A stretch of DNA of 64,000 bases from RGIG6375 sp964472725 (GTDB lineage Bacteria; Bacillota; Clostridia; Oscillospirales; Oscillospiraceae), in contig CAYYLZ010000007.1 of assembly GCA_964472725.1 (NCBI GenBank), forward strand, positions 1-64,000, read 5' to 3'. Below the pieces are notes generated by a model. The model did not search any database. It was not told where the DNA came from and saw only the letters and a list, made by a program, of their open reading frames with translations. Each line of letters opens with the position of its first letter. Position 1 is the first letter of the stretch. Positions 30,911 through 39,527 of the stretch are shown piece after piece. The translations under genes and the position numbers were made by a program.

Positions 30911-31720
30911 ATGACTATTGCTGAATACAACACTCTCGGCAAGGAGCTGGAAGAGCTTCTTATTCTGCGTTACTCCCCCATCGCCCTTAAGCTCATCTAC
31001 TCCGAGGACGAAATTCCCGAAGGCTCCCTGCGTCCCTACAAGGACCGCGGCGACCGACTGGCAATGTGTCAGGCTTACGCACTGGTGCGCCGCAACCGCA
31101 CTGCCCTGACCATGCTCAAGGAAGACCACTGGTGCGTATGGCCCCTGGTTTCCTACGGCCTCGTAGACCTTGACGACGATGACTACGAATACATGGGCGA
31201 CAAGTTCTTCATCAGAGATAAGGAACGCAGCAAGAAGTTCCTCCGCGAGGAATATCCCATGCTGGCAGCCGAGAAGAAGCCCATCGGCTTCACCCTCGCT
31301 CCCCTGCGCTCCTGCAACTTCGAGCCCGACATAATCACCATCTACTGCCGCCCCGCTCAGATCCGCAGCATTCTCATGGGCGCCAAGTTCGGCAGCGGCG
31401 AGATGCTCAAGGTCACTCTCGACCCCGTTGACTCCTGCGTACATTCCAGCATTCCTGTTCTCAACGGTCAGGACTACAACATCACCTTCCCGGATCCCGG
31501 CGAGTACGAGCGCGCCATGACCGACGAGGACGAGGTAATGTTCACTCTCCGCGCCGAGAAACTGCCCGAGTTGGCTGAATGCATAAGAGGCATTTCCATG
31601 TTCGGCTTCGGCTATCAGGGTCTGCAGATGGATATGCCCATGAACTTCCCCCGCCCCGAGTTCTACAACGTAATGTTCGAGAAGTGGGGTCTGGACTCCG
31701 GCGAAGTCTGGCGCAAGTAA
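30911..31720 (+). CDS. DUF169 protein 2
   Basis: 269 residues, clear paralogue of the protein at 17460 (shared IALKLIYSEDEIPEG, EDHWCVWPLVS and PEFYNVMFEKWGLDSGE). The conserved Cys positions are kept (AMCQAY, HWCVW, RSCNF, DSCVH). It is the fourth gene of the aldehyde oxidoreductase operon, 33 bases after the small redox protein. Two DUF169 genes each beside a radical or molybdenum enzyme of the same island suggest a shared accessory function, which is unknown. Confidence 0.85.
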   Translation: MTIAEYNTLGKELEELLILRYSPIALKLIYSEDEIPEGSLRPYKDRGDRLAMCQAYALVRRNRTALTMLKEDHWCVWPLVSYGLVDLDDDDYEYMGDKFFIRDKERSKKFLREEYPMLAAEKKPIGFTLAPLRSCNFEPDIITIYCRPAQIRSILMGAKFGSGEMLKVTLDPVDSCVHSSIPVLNGQDYNITFPDPGEYERAMTDEDEVMFTLRAEKLPELAECIRGISMFGFGYQGLQMDMPMNFPRPEFYNVMFEKWGLDSGEVWRK

Positions 31721-31728
31721 GCCCATCA

Positions 31729-32634
31729 ATGTTTTACCGCTCATTTTCAAATGAAATACGCCGCCGCTTCGGGGAAAAGCTATATAAGCTTTCCCTGGAC
31801 GGCGGCATGAGCTGCCCCAACCGGGACGGCACTCTCGGTTACGGAGGTTGTATCTTCTGCTCCGGCGGCTCCGGCGAATTCGCCGCGGGGCAGCGCCCCT
31901 CCATCGAGGAGCAGCTGGAAAACGCCCGCCGCCGTGTGGCTTTCAAAGCTGGCAGCAGCGGACGATATATCGCCTACTTTCAAAGCTATACAAACACCTA
32001 CGCACCCGCTCAGCGGCTGCGTGAGCTTTTTATGCCCATCATTACCCGCCCTGACATAGCCGTGCTCGACATCGCAACTCGTCCGGATTGTCTGGGCGAT
32101 GATATTTTAGAGCTGCTTGGCGAGCTTAACGGGATAAAGCCCGTTTGGGTGGAGCTTGGCCTGCAGACTATACACCCAAGCACTGCCGAATACATTCGCC
32201 GCAGCTACGCCCTGCCCGTATACGACGAGGCCGTGCGTCGGCTAAAGGCACTTGGCATCGAAGTGATAGTCCACATGATACTGGGGCTTCCCGGCGAAAC
32301 AGACGAAATGATATACGAAACCACCTCCTACATTGCTAAAAGCGGAGCTGACGGCATAAAGCTGCAGCTTTTGCACGTACTGCGCGGCACCGACCTTGCC
32401 GCGGATTACGAGGCGGGCAAATTTGAAACTCTCACTCTTGAACATTACACCCGGCTTCTTGAAGGCTGCATAAGCCGCCTGCGTCCGGACATGACCGTTC
32501 ACCGCATCACCGGCGACGGAGCAAAGCGTGAGCTTATAGCGCCCATGTGGAGCGCCGACAAGAAGAAGGTTCTCAGCTATATAAACAGCGCTTTTGAGCG
32601 CGACGGGCTCGAGCAGGGCTCGCTTTACGAATGA
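31729..32634 (+). CDS. Radical SAM protein, YtqA-like
   Basis: 301 residues. The Cys motif is CPNRDGTLGYGGCIFC, the widely spaced form of the TIGR01212/YtqA family. YFQSYTNTYAP and VELGLQTIHPSTAEYIRRSY are further hallmarks, with HMILGLPGET in the barrel. The function of the family is not established. The ATG lies 8 bases after the DUF169 stop, so it may be read through from the operon, but the family is common elsewhere and may be unrelated. Confidence 0.88.
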   Translation: MFYRSFSNEIRRRFGEKLYKLSLDGGMSCPNRDGTLGYGGCIFCSGGSGEFAAGQRPSIEEQLENARRRVAFKAGSSGRYIAYFQSYTNTYAPAQRLRELFMPIITRPDIAVLDIATRPDCLGDDILELLGELNGIKPVWVELGLQTIHPSTAEYIRRSYALPVYDEAVRRLKALGIEVIVHMILGLPGETDEMIYETTSYIAKSGADGIKLQLLHVLRGTDLAADYEAGKFETLTLEHYTRLLEGCISRLRPDMTVHRITGDGAKRELIAPMWSADKKKVLSYINSAFERDGLEQGSLYE

Positions 32635-32658
32635 CAATTACGGGAAAGGAGCGGCAGC

Positions 32659-33642
32659 ATGGCAAAATCACAGAACCAGAAGGCAAAGCTTCTCTATTTG
32701 ATGAAGTATCTGCTGGAGGAAACCGACGAGACCCACGGCGTAAGTGGGGCGCAAATCATGGCGCATCTTGAATCTCTGGGTATCTCCGTTGAGCGCAAGA
32801 GCCTTTACAACGACCTTGACATTCTGCGAGATTTCGGGCTTGACATTATCAAGCTCGGCGGCCGTCCGCCCCTTTACGCGGTGGCCAGCCGTGATTTTGA
32901 GCTGGCCGAGCTGAAGCTATTGGTGGATGTTGTCCAGTCCTCCCGCTTCATTACCGAGAAAAAGTCCCTTTCTCTGATACATAAGCTTGAAAATCTTGCC
33001 GGACGACATGGCGCACGACAGCTTCAGCGTCAGGTTTTCGTGCGAAACCGCATAAAATCCATGAACGAGTCCATTTATTACAATGTGGACAAAATCCATG
33101 AAGCCATAACCTACGACAAGCAGATAAGCTTCCGCTACTTCGACTTCTCCATTATGAAGGATAAGCTTTACCGCCGCCACGGTGCCCGATATATGGTCAG
33201 CCCCTACGCCCTCACATGGGACGACGAGAACTATTACCTCATTGCCCACGAGGAGGAAAGCGGGCTGGTGAAGCATTACCGAGTGGACAAGATGAGTGAT
33301 ATTGAATTGGAAAAGCAGCCCCGCAACAAAAACGAAGATTTCGACGGCAGCAAGCTGGCGGAATACGCAGGCAAGGTCTTTGGAATGTTCGCCGGTCAGG
33401 AGCGTAAGGTGCGCCTGCGCTTCGTAAATCACCTTGCCGGTGCGGTGATAGACCGCTTCGGGCGGGACGTTATCATCAACTCCAAGGACGACGGCAGCTT
33501 CACCGTTACGGTGAATGTGGTGGTCAGCCCCCAGTTCTACGGCTGGCTCTGCGGCTTTGGTGACGAGGTGCAGCTGCTTTGGCCCGAGGACGTACGCAAC
33601 GATTTTGTAGATTACGTGAAGAAGCTTATTGATAAATACTGA
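32659..33642 (+). CDS. WYL-domain transcriptional regulator
   Basis: 327 residues. The N-terminal winged HTH reads SGAQIMAHLESLGISVERKSLYNDLDILRDFG. The WYL domain follows, with SFRYFDF, YMVSPYALTWDDENYYLIAHEE and KHYRVDKM, and a C-terminal WCX part (VRLRFVN...VVVSPQFYGWLCGFG). WYL regulators sense ligands or nucleic acids. GAAAGGAGCG precedes the ATG, 24 bases after the radical SAM gene. Its target is unknown. Confidence 0.9.
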   Translation: MAKSQNQKAKLLYLMKYLLEETDETHGVSGAQIMAHLESLGISVERKSLYNDLDILRDFGLDIIKLGGRPPLYAVASRDFELAELKLLVDVVQSSRFITEKKSLSLIHKLENLAGRHGARQLQRQVFVRNRIKSMNESIYYNVDKIHEAITYDKQISFRYFDFSIMKDKLYRRHGARYMVSPYALTWDDENYYLIAHEEESGLVKHYRVDKMSDIELEKQPRNKNEDFDGSKLAEYAGKVFGMFAGQERKVRLRFVNHLAGAVIDRFGRDVIINSKDDGSFTVTVNVVVSPQFYGWLCGFGDEVQLLWPEDVRNDFVDYVKKLIDKY

Positions 33643-33696
33643 TAAGATCCCTCGGTATCATCTGCCACAAATTTTATTTGAAGTGAGGCGTTTTCC

Positions 33697-34470
33697 GTGA
33701 CCCAACCCGAAAGACTTGAATACCTTATAAAACACCTTTTGGCAGAACGCGGCCTTGACCAGCCGCTGCCCGCAGATGAGGGTGAGCGCTTCCGTCTGTT
33801 CCGCGCCCTTGTGAACACCCGCGACCCTATGGAGGACGAGGGCGAGTTCATCACCGTTCAGGACGAATACCTCTCCGGCTATATAGTCGAGCAGGGCGTT
33901 ACCAAGGCCGCCGAGCTGCCCCGCTGCCCCGCCGATGAGCGTATCAGCATATGGCAGGGTGACATCACCCTGCTGGAGGTTGACGCAATAGTCAACGCCG
34001 CCAACAGCGCAATGCTGGGCTGCTGGGTACCCAACCACGCCTGCATCGATAACTGCATTCACACCTTCGCGGGAGTTCAGCTCCGCCGTGACTGCAGCCG
34101 CATAATGCGCGCCCAGGGTCACGAGGAGCCTACAGGCACGGCGAAGATAACCCCCGCCTATTCCCTGCCCTCCCGCTGGGTACTGCACACCGTCGGCCCC
34201 ATCATTTCCGGCCCCGTAACCGAGCGCGACAAGGAGCTGCTCGCTTCCAGCTACCGCTCCTGCTTTGAGCTCGCCGAGGAAAAGGGGCTTGAAAGCATCG
34301 CCTACTGCTGCATATCCACCGGCGTTTTCCGTTTCCCCAACGACCTTGCCGCCGAGGTGGCGGTAAAAACCGTCCGTGAGTGCCTTGACAACGCCAAAAG
34401 CGTGAAGCACGTTGTTTTCAGCGTATTCAAGGACATGGACAAAATGCTCTATGAGCGCTTGCTTGGTTAA
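33697..34470 (+). CDS. Macrodomain protein-ADP-ribose hydrolase (zinc-dependent type)
   Basis: 257 residues. The macrodomain has ISIWQGDITLLEVDAIVNAANSAMLG. CWVPNHACIDNCIHTFAG follows, with Cys and His as in the zinc-containing macrodomains that reverse ADP-ribosylation, often beside SirTM/LplA2. Then come LHTVGPI and YCCISTGVFRFPND. No sirtuin gene is adjacent. It starts at a GTG (33697) after GAGG. It would remove ADP-ribose from protein side chains. Confidence 0.9.
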   Translation: MTQPERLEYLIKHLLAERGLDQPLPADEGERFRLFRALVNTRDPMEDEGEFITVQDEYLSGYIVEQGVTKAAELPRCPADERISIWQGDITLLEVDAIVNAANSAMLGCWVPNHACIDNCIHTFAGVQLRRDCSRIMRAQGHEEPTGTAKITPAYSLPSRWVLHTVGPIISGPVTERDKELLASSYRSCFELAEEKGLESIAYCCISTGVFRFPNDLAAEVAVKTVRECLDNAKSVKHVVFSVFKDMDKMLYERLLG

Positions 34471-34475
34471 AAAGG

Positions 34476-34503
34476 AACAGCCCACCGTGTACGGTGGGCT
34501 GTT
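34476..34503. terminator. Bidirectional terminator
   Basis: AACAGCCCACCG / CGGTGGGCTGTT stem with a TGTA loop between convergent genes. Confidence 0.8.
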
Positions 34504-34509
34504 GTTATA

Positions 34510-35109
34510 TCAATATCCCAACTCTTCGTTTATCAGCACGACTTCCGTTTCGCCGATGCCGAACATGGGGCGCAGCAGAGTGGAAACACCGCCGCAGATT
34601 CGCTGGGGACAGCTGCAGTCATGGCATTTCAATTCACCGGTGGCGCAGGGCGTTTTCATATTAAGGCGGCGGGCATTAAGGGGCGAGGCCACGTTGCGGG
34701 CACGGTGAAGCGCCGCGGCGCCGTCGGGCGCTATCTTATTCACGCCTGCCACGATGATAAGCTTTTCGTGGCCGAACATAGTGGATGCGACGCGGTTGCC
34801 GTTGCCGTCGATATTCACTATCTCGCCCGTTTCGGCGATACCGTTGGCGGAGGACAGATAAACCTGCGCTGTAGCTGCCTTGCGGCGTATCTCGTCCTGG
34901 GGCTGCTGGAACCAGTGCCACCAGACGGTATTGTTCTCCATAAGGCGCTCATGCACGCCCAGCGCCTCCACGGTCTTGCTGCCGCCGATGCCTACGGTCT
35001 TGCCGCTTATCTCCGACACGATATAGTCAGCCGCAGCCTCCTTATTTTCAAAGAAACTGACCTTGAAGCCATTCTTTTTCAGAGTCTCGATAGTCTTTTT
35101 CACGTTCAT
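34510..35109 (-). CDS. LUD-domain protein (LutC/YkgG-like)
   Basis: 199 residues: KTVGIGGSKTVEALG, the SSANGIAETGEIVNIDG stretch and VAGVNKIAPD are typical of LUD proteins. ATGELKCHDCSCPQRICGG holds a Cys cluster found in the short stand-alone clostridial members. LUD proteins take part in lactate oxidation in LutABC, but the stand-alone group is uncharacterised. It begins 4 bases after the esterase gene stop, so the two form an operon. Confidence 0.85.
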   Translation of the reverse strand: MNVKKTIETLKKNGFKVSFFENKEAAADYIVSEISGKTVGIGGSKTVEALGVHERLMENNTVWWHWFQQPQDEIRRKAATAQVYLSSANGIAETGEIVNIDGNGNRVASTMFGHEKLIIVAGVNKIAPDGAAALHRARNVASPLNARRLNMKTPCATGELKCHDCSCPQRICGGVSTLLRPMFGIGETEVVLINEELGY

Positions 35110-35113
35110 TTTC

Positions 35114-35764
35114 TCACACTCCCGATATATAATCTATTGCCCGCGCCATTCGCAGGGGTGCGTCCTTGAAATGATTTCCCTCGTTAATTTCAAACTTCGC
35201 CGACAGCAGCCGTGCGGTAAGGCGGGAATTTTCCTCCACCATGCGCATGCGCGGGTCGCGAGCGTTCTTCTCACGGTCGCCAAGGGATATATACACCCGC
35301 TCCGGCTGAATTTTCAGTACGTTTGCCTGAATATAGTCCGTCCAGCCGTCAAACCACAATGAGCCGGAAGCCGAGGCTGCAAGGCTGAACAACTCCGTAT
35401 TGTATACGCTCCACAGGGCAAAAAGGCCACCCAGTGAATAACCGGCAATGCCACGTTTCACCGGTGTGAAACCCAGCAGTTTCTCCACCTCGGGTACAAT
35501 ATCGCTTTCAAGCTGCCGCAGATACTCACCTGCTTTGCCCGCAAAATCCTCGCCGCCCTTGAAGGCTCGCGCCGCAGGCCACGGTGACATATCCGTGTTC
35601 CAATCGATGCCCGAAACGCAGACCAACGTGGCTGCTTTTGCCGACGCGGCAAATATCTCCGCGCATTCTTCGGCGGCGGTATGGAGATAGATCAGCGGGC
35701 GTTCCTCCGTTTTTTCGGCTTTGAACACATTGGCAGCATACCTGCTCAGCTCTATTTTTTCCAT
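35114..35764 (-). CDS. Alpha/beta-hydrolase esterase, enterochelin-esterase-like
   Basis: 216 residues. The nucleophile elbow is IAGYSLGGLFALW (Ser near residue 130), with an acid in SLGDREKNARDPRM and a C-terminal His in EGNHFKDAP. WNTDMSPWPA near residue 55 supports an esterase-D/Fes-like fold. No signal peptide, so cytoplasmic. The substrate is unknown. Confidence 0.8.
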   Translation of the reverse strand: MEKIELSRYAANVFKAEKTEERPLIYLHTAAEECAEIFAASAKAATLVCVSGIDWNTDMSPWPAARAFKGGEDFAGKAGEYLRQLESDIVPEVEKLLGFTPVKRGIAGYSLGGLFALWSVYNTELFSLAASASGSLWFDGWTDYIQANVLKIQPERVYISLGDREKNARDPRMRMVEENSRLTARLLSAKFEINEGNHFKDAPLRMARAIDYISGV

Positions 35765-35823
35765 ACCCTCACCTCCGTTTTTTTCATTGTATCACGCCGA
35801 CTTTAAAGTTTCAATACGCCGAG

Positions 35824-35852
35824 TTGACAGGGCAGCGGTTTTGAATTACACT
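35824..35852 (+). promoter_or_regulatory. Promoter of the DUF362 ferredoxin gene
   Basis: Perfect TTGACA (35824-35829), 17-base spacer, TACACT (35847-35852). The start codon lies only 17 bases downstream, so the leader is very short. Confidence 0.75.
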
Positions 35853-35868
35853 CAATACGGTGATAATT

Positions 35869-37029
35869 ATGACTAACACAAAAAACTACGACGTTTCTAT
35901 AACCCCCTGCTCCGATTACGCCGAGGCCGAGGCCGCTCTCATTCGTGTACTTGAACCCATCGGCGGCCTTGATTGGGTACAGCCGGGTATGAAAATCGCG
36001 GTAAAGGTCAATCTTGTGACCGCCATGAAGCCCGACACCGCCGGCACCACCCACCCTGCGCTGGTCTGCGCGCTCACTAAGCTGCTCACTCAGCGGGGCG
36101 CCGAGGTCATAATCGGCGACAGCCCCGGCGGCATATACAGCAGCGTGTACCTCAACCGTGTCTATAGCGTCACCGGCATGCGCGACGCCATCGAATACGG
36201 TGCAAAGCTCAACGACAACTTCGGGCAAAGCGAGGTGAGCTTTCCCGAGGCCAAGGTGCTCAAAAGCTTCACCTGTACCTCATGGCTGCTGGAGGCCGAC
36301 GCCATCATTGATTTCTGCAAGCTGAAGTCCCACGGCATGATGGGTATGTCCGGTGCGGTGAAGAATATGTTCGGCGCCATACCCGGCACCATGAAGCCGG
36401 AGTATCACTACAAATACCCCAACTACCCGGATTTCGCCGATATGCTGGTTGACCTGAACGAATATTTCAAGCCCCGGCTGGCTATTGCCGACGCCATAGT
36501 GGGCATGGAGGGCAACGGTCCCACCGCCGGCAAGCCCCGTCAAATTGGCGCGCTGCTGGCCTCCTTCTCCACCTATAAGCTGGACGTTGCCTGCGCCGCC
36601 CTCATTGGTCTGAGCAAGGACGATGTGCCCACGCTTGAAGCCGCCCAGCGTCGGGGTCTTGCTCCCGCCGACCATGGAGAGCTTAGCATCTGCGGCCCCT
36701 TCGATGAGCTGACCGTCAGCGATTTCGACCACGTGGCCGTTCACAACAGCCTGCTTTTCTCCGGCAACGGCACAAACCCCGTTCTCCGCGCGTTCAGCGC
36801 TTTCGCAGGCAAGTTGCTCATTTCCCGTCCCAAGCTGAAATCCTCCGAATGTGTAGGCTGCGGAGTATGCGCGGGCATCTGCCCCGCCAAGGCCATAGTT
36901 ATCGAAAACAAGCTGGCAGTCATCGACAAGGACAAATGTATCCGCTGCTTCTGCTGCCAGGAATTCTGTCCCAAGGGTGCCATGAAGGTAAAACGTCCGT
37001 TAGCGGCAAGAATAGCGGCAAAACTTTAA
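35869..37029 (+). CDS. DUF362 protein with C-terminal 2x[4Fe-4S] ferredoxin
   Basis: 386 residues. The DUF362 part has GMKIAVKVNLVTAMKP, VIIGDSPGG and CKLKSHGMMGMSGAVKNMFG. The C-terminus has two ferredoxin clusters, CVGCGVCAGICPAKA and CIRCFCCQEFCPKGA. Such proteins are widespread in anaerobes and of unknown function; they are thought to be Fe-S or electron-transfer proteins. I use the ATG at 35869; a GTG at 35860 is also possible. The ribosome site is weak. Confidence 0.9.
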   Translation: MTNTKNYDVSITPCSDYAEAEAALIRVLEPIGGLDWVQPGMKIAVKVNLVTAMKPDTAGTTHPALVCALTKLLTQRGAEVIIGDSPGGIYSSVYLNRVYSVTGMRDAIEYGAKLNDNFGQSEVSFPEAKVLKSFTCTSWLLEADAIIDFCKLKSHGMMGMSGAVKNMFGAIPGTMKPEYHYKYPNYPDFADMLVDLNEYFKPRLAIADAIVGMEGNGPTAGKPRQIGALLASFSTYKLDVACAALIGLSKDDVPTLEAAQRRGLAPADHGELSICGPFDELTVSDFDHVAVHNSLLFSGNGTNPVLRAFSAFAGKLLISRPKLKSSECVGCGVCAGICPAKAIVIENKLAVIDKDKCIRCFCCQEFCPKGAMKVKRPLAARIAAKL

Positions 37030-37059
37030 GAAAAGCAAAAAATCCCCTTGGGTCAGGTA

Positions 37060-37090
37060 TTGCTTGTGACGCTGCGTAATACTGTATTAT
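37060..37090 (+). promoter_or_regulatory. MerR-type promoter with 19-base spacer and dyad
   Basis: TTGCTT (37060-37065), 19-base spacer, TATTAT (37085-37090). The dyad GTGACGC-T-GCGTAATAC fills the spacer, the classic arrangement for MerR activators that untwist an overlong promoter. The gene directly downstream encodes a MerR protein, so autoregulation is likely. Confidence 0.7.
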
Positions 37091-37113
37091 TGCAGCATAA
37101 GGAGGTGAAAGCT

Positions 37114-37830
37114 ATGTCAATATACACAACCGGAGAAGTTGCGAAGCAGTGCGGCGTATCCGTGCGCACCGTTCAATACTACGACACCCGCGGCATTCTC
37201 ACTCCCAGCCAACTCAGCGAGGGCGGCAGGCGGCTGTATTCCGAGGACGACCTGCGGCAGATGAAGGTAATATGCTTCCTGCGGGAATTGGGTCTGCCAA
37301 TAAGCAGTATCGGTCAACTGCTGAGCGAGGCGGATCCGGGCAGCGTTATTTCCCTGCTGCTGCAACAGCAGGAGCAGCTGCTGCAGGAGGAGATATCCCA
37401 GCAGCAGGCTCAGTTGGCTCGCATCGCCGAGCTTGCAAAGGGCCTGAAACACGTGGAAAACTTCTCCGTTGAATCCATCAATGATATAGCTCACATTATG
37501 GAAAACAAAAAGAAAATAAGAAAGCTGCGCGCGCTCATTATCACCATCGGCATAATTATGGACATCATCGAAATCGGCACTATTATTCTTTGGGTGACCA
37601 AAGGAATATGGTGGCCTTTCGCAGTGGGTATGTGCATCGTGGTCGCTCTCGGCATCTGGATATCCTCGGTTTACTTTAAAAAGACCGCCTACATCTGCCC
37701 CCAGTGCCACAAGGTATTCAAGCCCCGCTTCAGGGAGGCCTTTTGGGCTGTGCACACGCCCCGCACCCGCCGCCTGACCTGCCCCGACTGCGGTCACAAG
37801 GGTTTCTGCGTGGAAACCTACGGTGAATAA
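37114..37830 (+). CDS. MerR-family regulator with two membrane helices and a zinc ribbon
   Basis: 238 residues. MerR HTH: YTTGEVAKQCGVSVRTVQYYDTRGILTPSQ (about 3-32). A Gln-rich coiled coil (LLQQQEQLLQEEISQQQAQL) spans about 90-110. Two membrane segments lie near 145-195 (LIITIGIIMDIIEIGTIILW, WPFAVGMCIVVALGIWI). A C-terminal zinc ribbon (CPQCHKVF...CPDCGHKGF) follows. MerR proteins are normally soluble; this would bind DNA from the membrane. GGAGG precedes the ATG. Effector unknown. Confidence 0.88.
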   Translation: MSIYTTGEVAKQCGVSVRTVQYYDTRGILTPSQLSEGGRRLYSEDDLRQMKVICFLRELGLPISSIGQLLSEADPGSVISLLLQQQEQLLQEEISQQQAQLARIAELAKGLKHVENFSVESINDIAHIMENKKKIRKLRALIITIGIIMDIIEIGTIILWVTKGIWWPFAVGMCIVVALGIWISSVYFKKTAYICPQCHKVFKPRFREAFWAVHTPRTRRLTCPDCGHKGFCVETYGE

Positions 37831-37843
37831 TCCCATCAAACGA

Positions 37844-37874
37844 AATACCGGAAAGCCGCTGGCTTTCCGGTATT
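37844..37874. terminator. Bidirectional terminator
   Basis: AATACCGGAAAGCC / GGCTTTCCGGTATT with a 3-base loop, then GTTGTTTTT on the plus strand. Confidence 0.8.
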
Positions 37875-37881
37875 GTTGTTT

Positions 37882-38940
37882 TTATTCACCTTCGATGTGG
37901 TTGCAGCGGATAAGTATTTTCGGCCACTTGCCGGAAATCTGTGCCTCAAAGGCAGCCTCGGCATCGTCAATGTCGAACACCTTCTGAGTGAAGTCCTCAA
38001 GCTGCATTCTGGGCATGAGCTGGAGGGCGCGGGGGAATGCGTAGGGCGCAACGTAGAGTCCGGTGATCTCAAGCTCGTTGTAGTAGCAGAACTTATAGAG
38101 GTTGAGAGGCATCTCGAAATCGTTGGGATACATTGCGGCGTAAATGAGCTTGCCTCCCTTGGCAGTGATGAAGGGCAGAGGATAAACCGCGTGAACGGAG
38201 CCGGAGCAGTCGATGACAACGTCGTATCCGATGCCGTCGGTAAGGCGCATCGCCTCTTCCTTAACGTCCTGAGTGGTGGGGTCGATAACGTACTGGGCGC
38301 CGTACTTCTTCGCCAGCTCACGGCGCTCGGCGATAGGCTCGATGAGCGTCAGGGAAGTAGCGCCGGACATGTGGATAGCCTGCAGGATAAGCAGACCGAT
38401 GGGGCCGCCGCCGCTGATGGCTACTCGCTGGCCTGCCTTCATGCCGACCTTATCCATGGCACGCACGGCAATAGCGGTAGGCTCGAGAAGGCAGCCGGTC
38501 TTGAGGCTGACATCGTCAGGCAGCTTATAGACCTGAGATTCGTGCCATACTACATACTCAGCCATGCCGGGGTTATTGGACTCATCAGCGTGAATACAGA
38601 ACTGCTGCTGACCGTTCTGGCAGTAGTAGCAGGTGCCGCAGAAGTGGAGGAAGTTGCCGGCAACGCGGTCGCCGACCTTAAGTCCCTTCTTGGTGGCCTT
38701 GGGGCCAAGCTCTACGATAACGCCGGAGACCTCATGGCCAATGCCGAAGGGAGGCTCCCAGCCAAAAATATTTTCAACCAGATGGGGATCGGAACCGCAG
38801 ATGGAGCAGTAAGCTACCTTAATTCTTACGTCCTCGTCGCCCAAGGGCTGCTGAGGAATATCGAGAACCTCTACCTTGCCGCGGGTCTCGGGATTGGGGT
38901 CTCTGAGGCTGCCGACCTTAACAACGTGGATACATTTCAT
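37882..38940 (-). CDS. Zinc-dependent medium-chain alcohol dehydrogenase
   Basis: 352 residues. The catalytic zinc site is CSICGSDPH with GIGHEVSGVIVELGP (His-Glu). The structural zinc lobe is FLHFCGTCYYCQNGQQQFC. The NAD-binding motif is RVAISGGGPIGLLILQA. It resembles sorbitol, threonine or butanediol dehydrogenases; the substrate cannot be fixed. It is a single gene read leftward. The codon use is fairly biased, suggesting good expression. Confidence 0.9.
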   Translation of the reverse strand: MKCIHVVKVGSLRDPNPETRGKVEVLDIPQQPLGDEDVRIKVAYCSICGSDPHLVENIFGWEPPFGIGHEVSGVIVELGPKATKKGLKVGDRVAGNFLHFCGTCYYCQNGQQQFCIHADESNNPGMAEYVVWHESQVYKLPDDVSLKTGCLLEPTAIAVRAMDKVGMKAGQRVAISGGGPIGLLILQAIHMSGATSLTLIEPIAERRELAKKYGAQYVIDPTTQDVKEEAMRLTDGIGYDVVIDCSGSVHAVYPLPFITAKGGKLIYAAMYPNDFEMPLNLYKFCYYNELEITGLYVAPYAFPRALQLMPRMQLEDFTQKVFDIDDAEAAFEAQISGKWPKILIRCNHIEGE

Positions 38941-39007
38941 GGTATTACCTCCGTAATCAGTTTGTATGCAATAAGTATACCACGCTGGCGGCGAAAATGC
39001 TATACGA

Positions 39008-39505
39008 TTATGCGAAATTCATCGCTTCCGCTATTGCCACCGCCTCTTCGATGGTGGTGGCGGGAGCGGAAACTACTTTACCTTTCCACAGATCAATCCC
39101 CGTCCCCGCTCCACTGAGGAAAATCAGCATACTATCAAATTCGTCCTGCGTATAAAGAGAGCCTAAATCAACGGTCTTGTAGTGAACCCTGCTAAAGTAA
39201 TATATTGATGCTATCTTCATACCGTGGCTTTTCGCCACACGCAATTCCATTTCCAGTTCTTCCTCATAATCGTTCACCTCGGAAATGCGTATGCTGCCTA
39301 TAAAGCGGTCATCCTTGATAAGGTAATCGTAATATCTACCCTTTATAGCTATTCCCTCAGGTTCACCCACGGTAGGGTCATTCTTATCCCATATCACGCA
39401 GGGCATACTAATATCCACATCTCGTCCGATTGGGATATAATACAAAGCCACGAAAATAACACCCAATATCAGCAGAACTGTAATTATTCGGTTTATATAC
39501 TTCAC
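39008..39505 (-). CDS. Small membrane-anchored protein B (tandem paralogue)
   Basis: 165 residues. One N-terminal membrane segment (IITVLLILGVIFVALYYIPI) is followed by an extracytoplasmic domain. MPCVIWDKNDPTVGEPEGIAIKGRYYDYL and the end APATTIEEAVAIAEAMNF match the neighbour at 39528 throughout, so the two arose by duplication. Third gene of an operon headed by a MerR-RDD protein. Function unknown. Confidence 0.78.
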   Translation of the reverse strand: MKYINRIITVLLILGVIFVALYYIPIGRDVDISMPCVIWDKNDPTVGEPEGIAIKGRYYDYLIKDDRFIGSIRISEVNDYEEELEMELRVAKSHGMKIASIYYFSRVHYKTVDLGSLYTQDEFDSMLIFLSGAGTGIDLWKGKVVSAPATTIEEAVAIAEAMNFA

Positions 39506-39527
39506 AGTCTCACCTGCCTTTCAGCGA

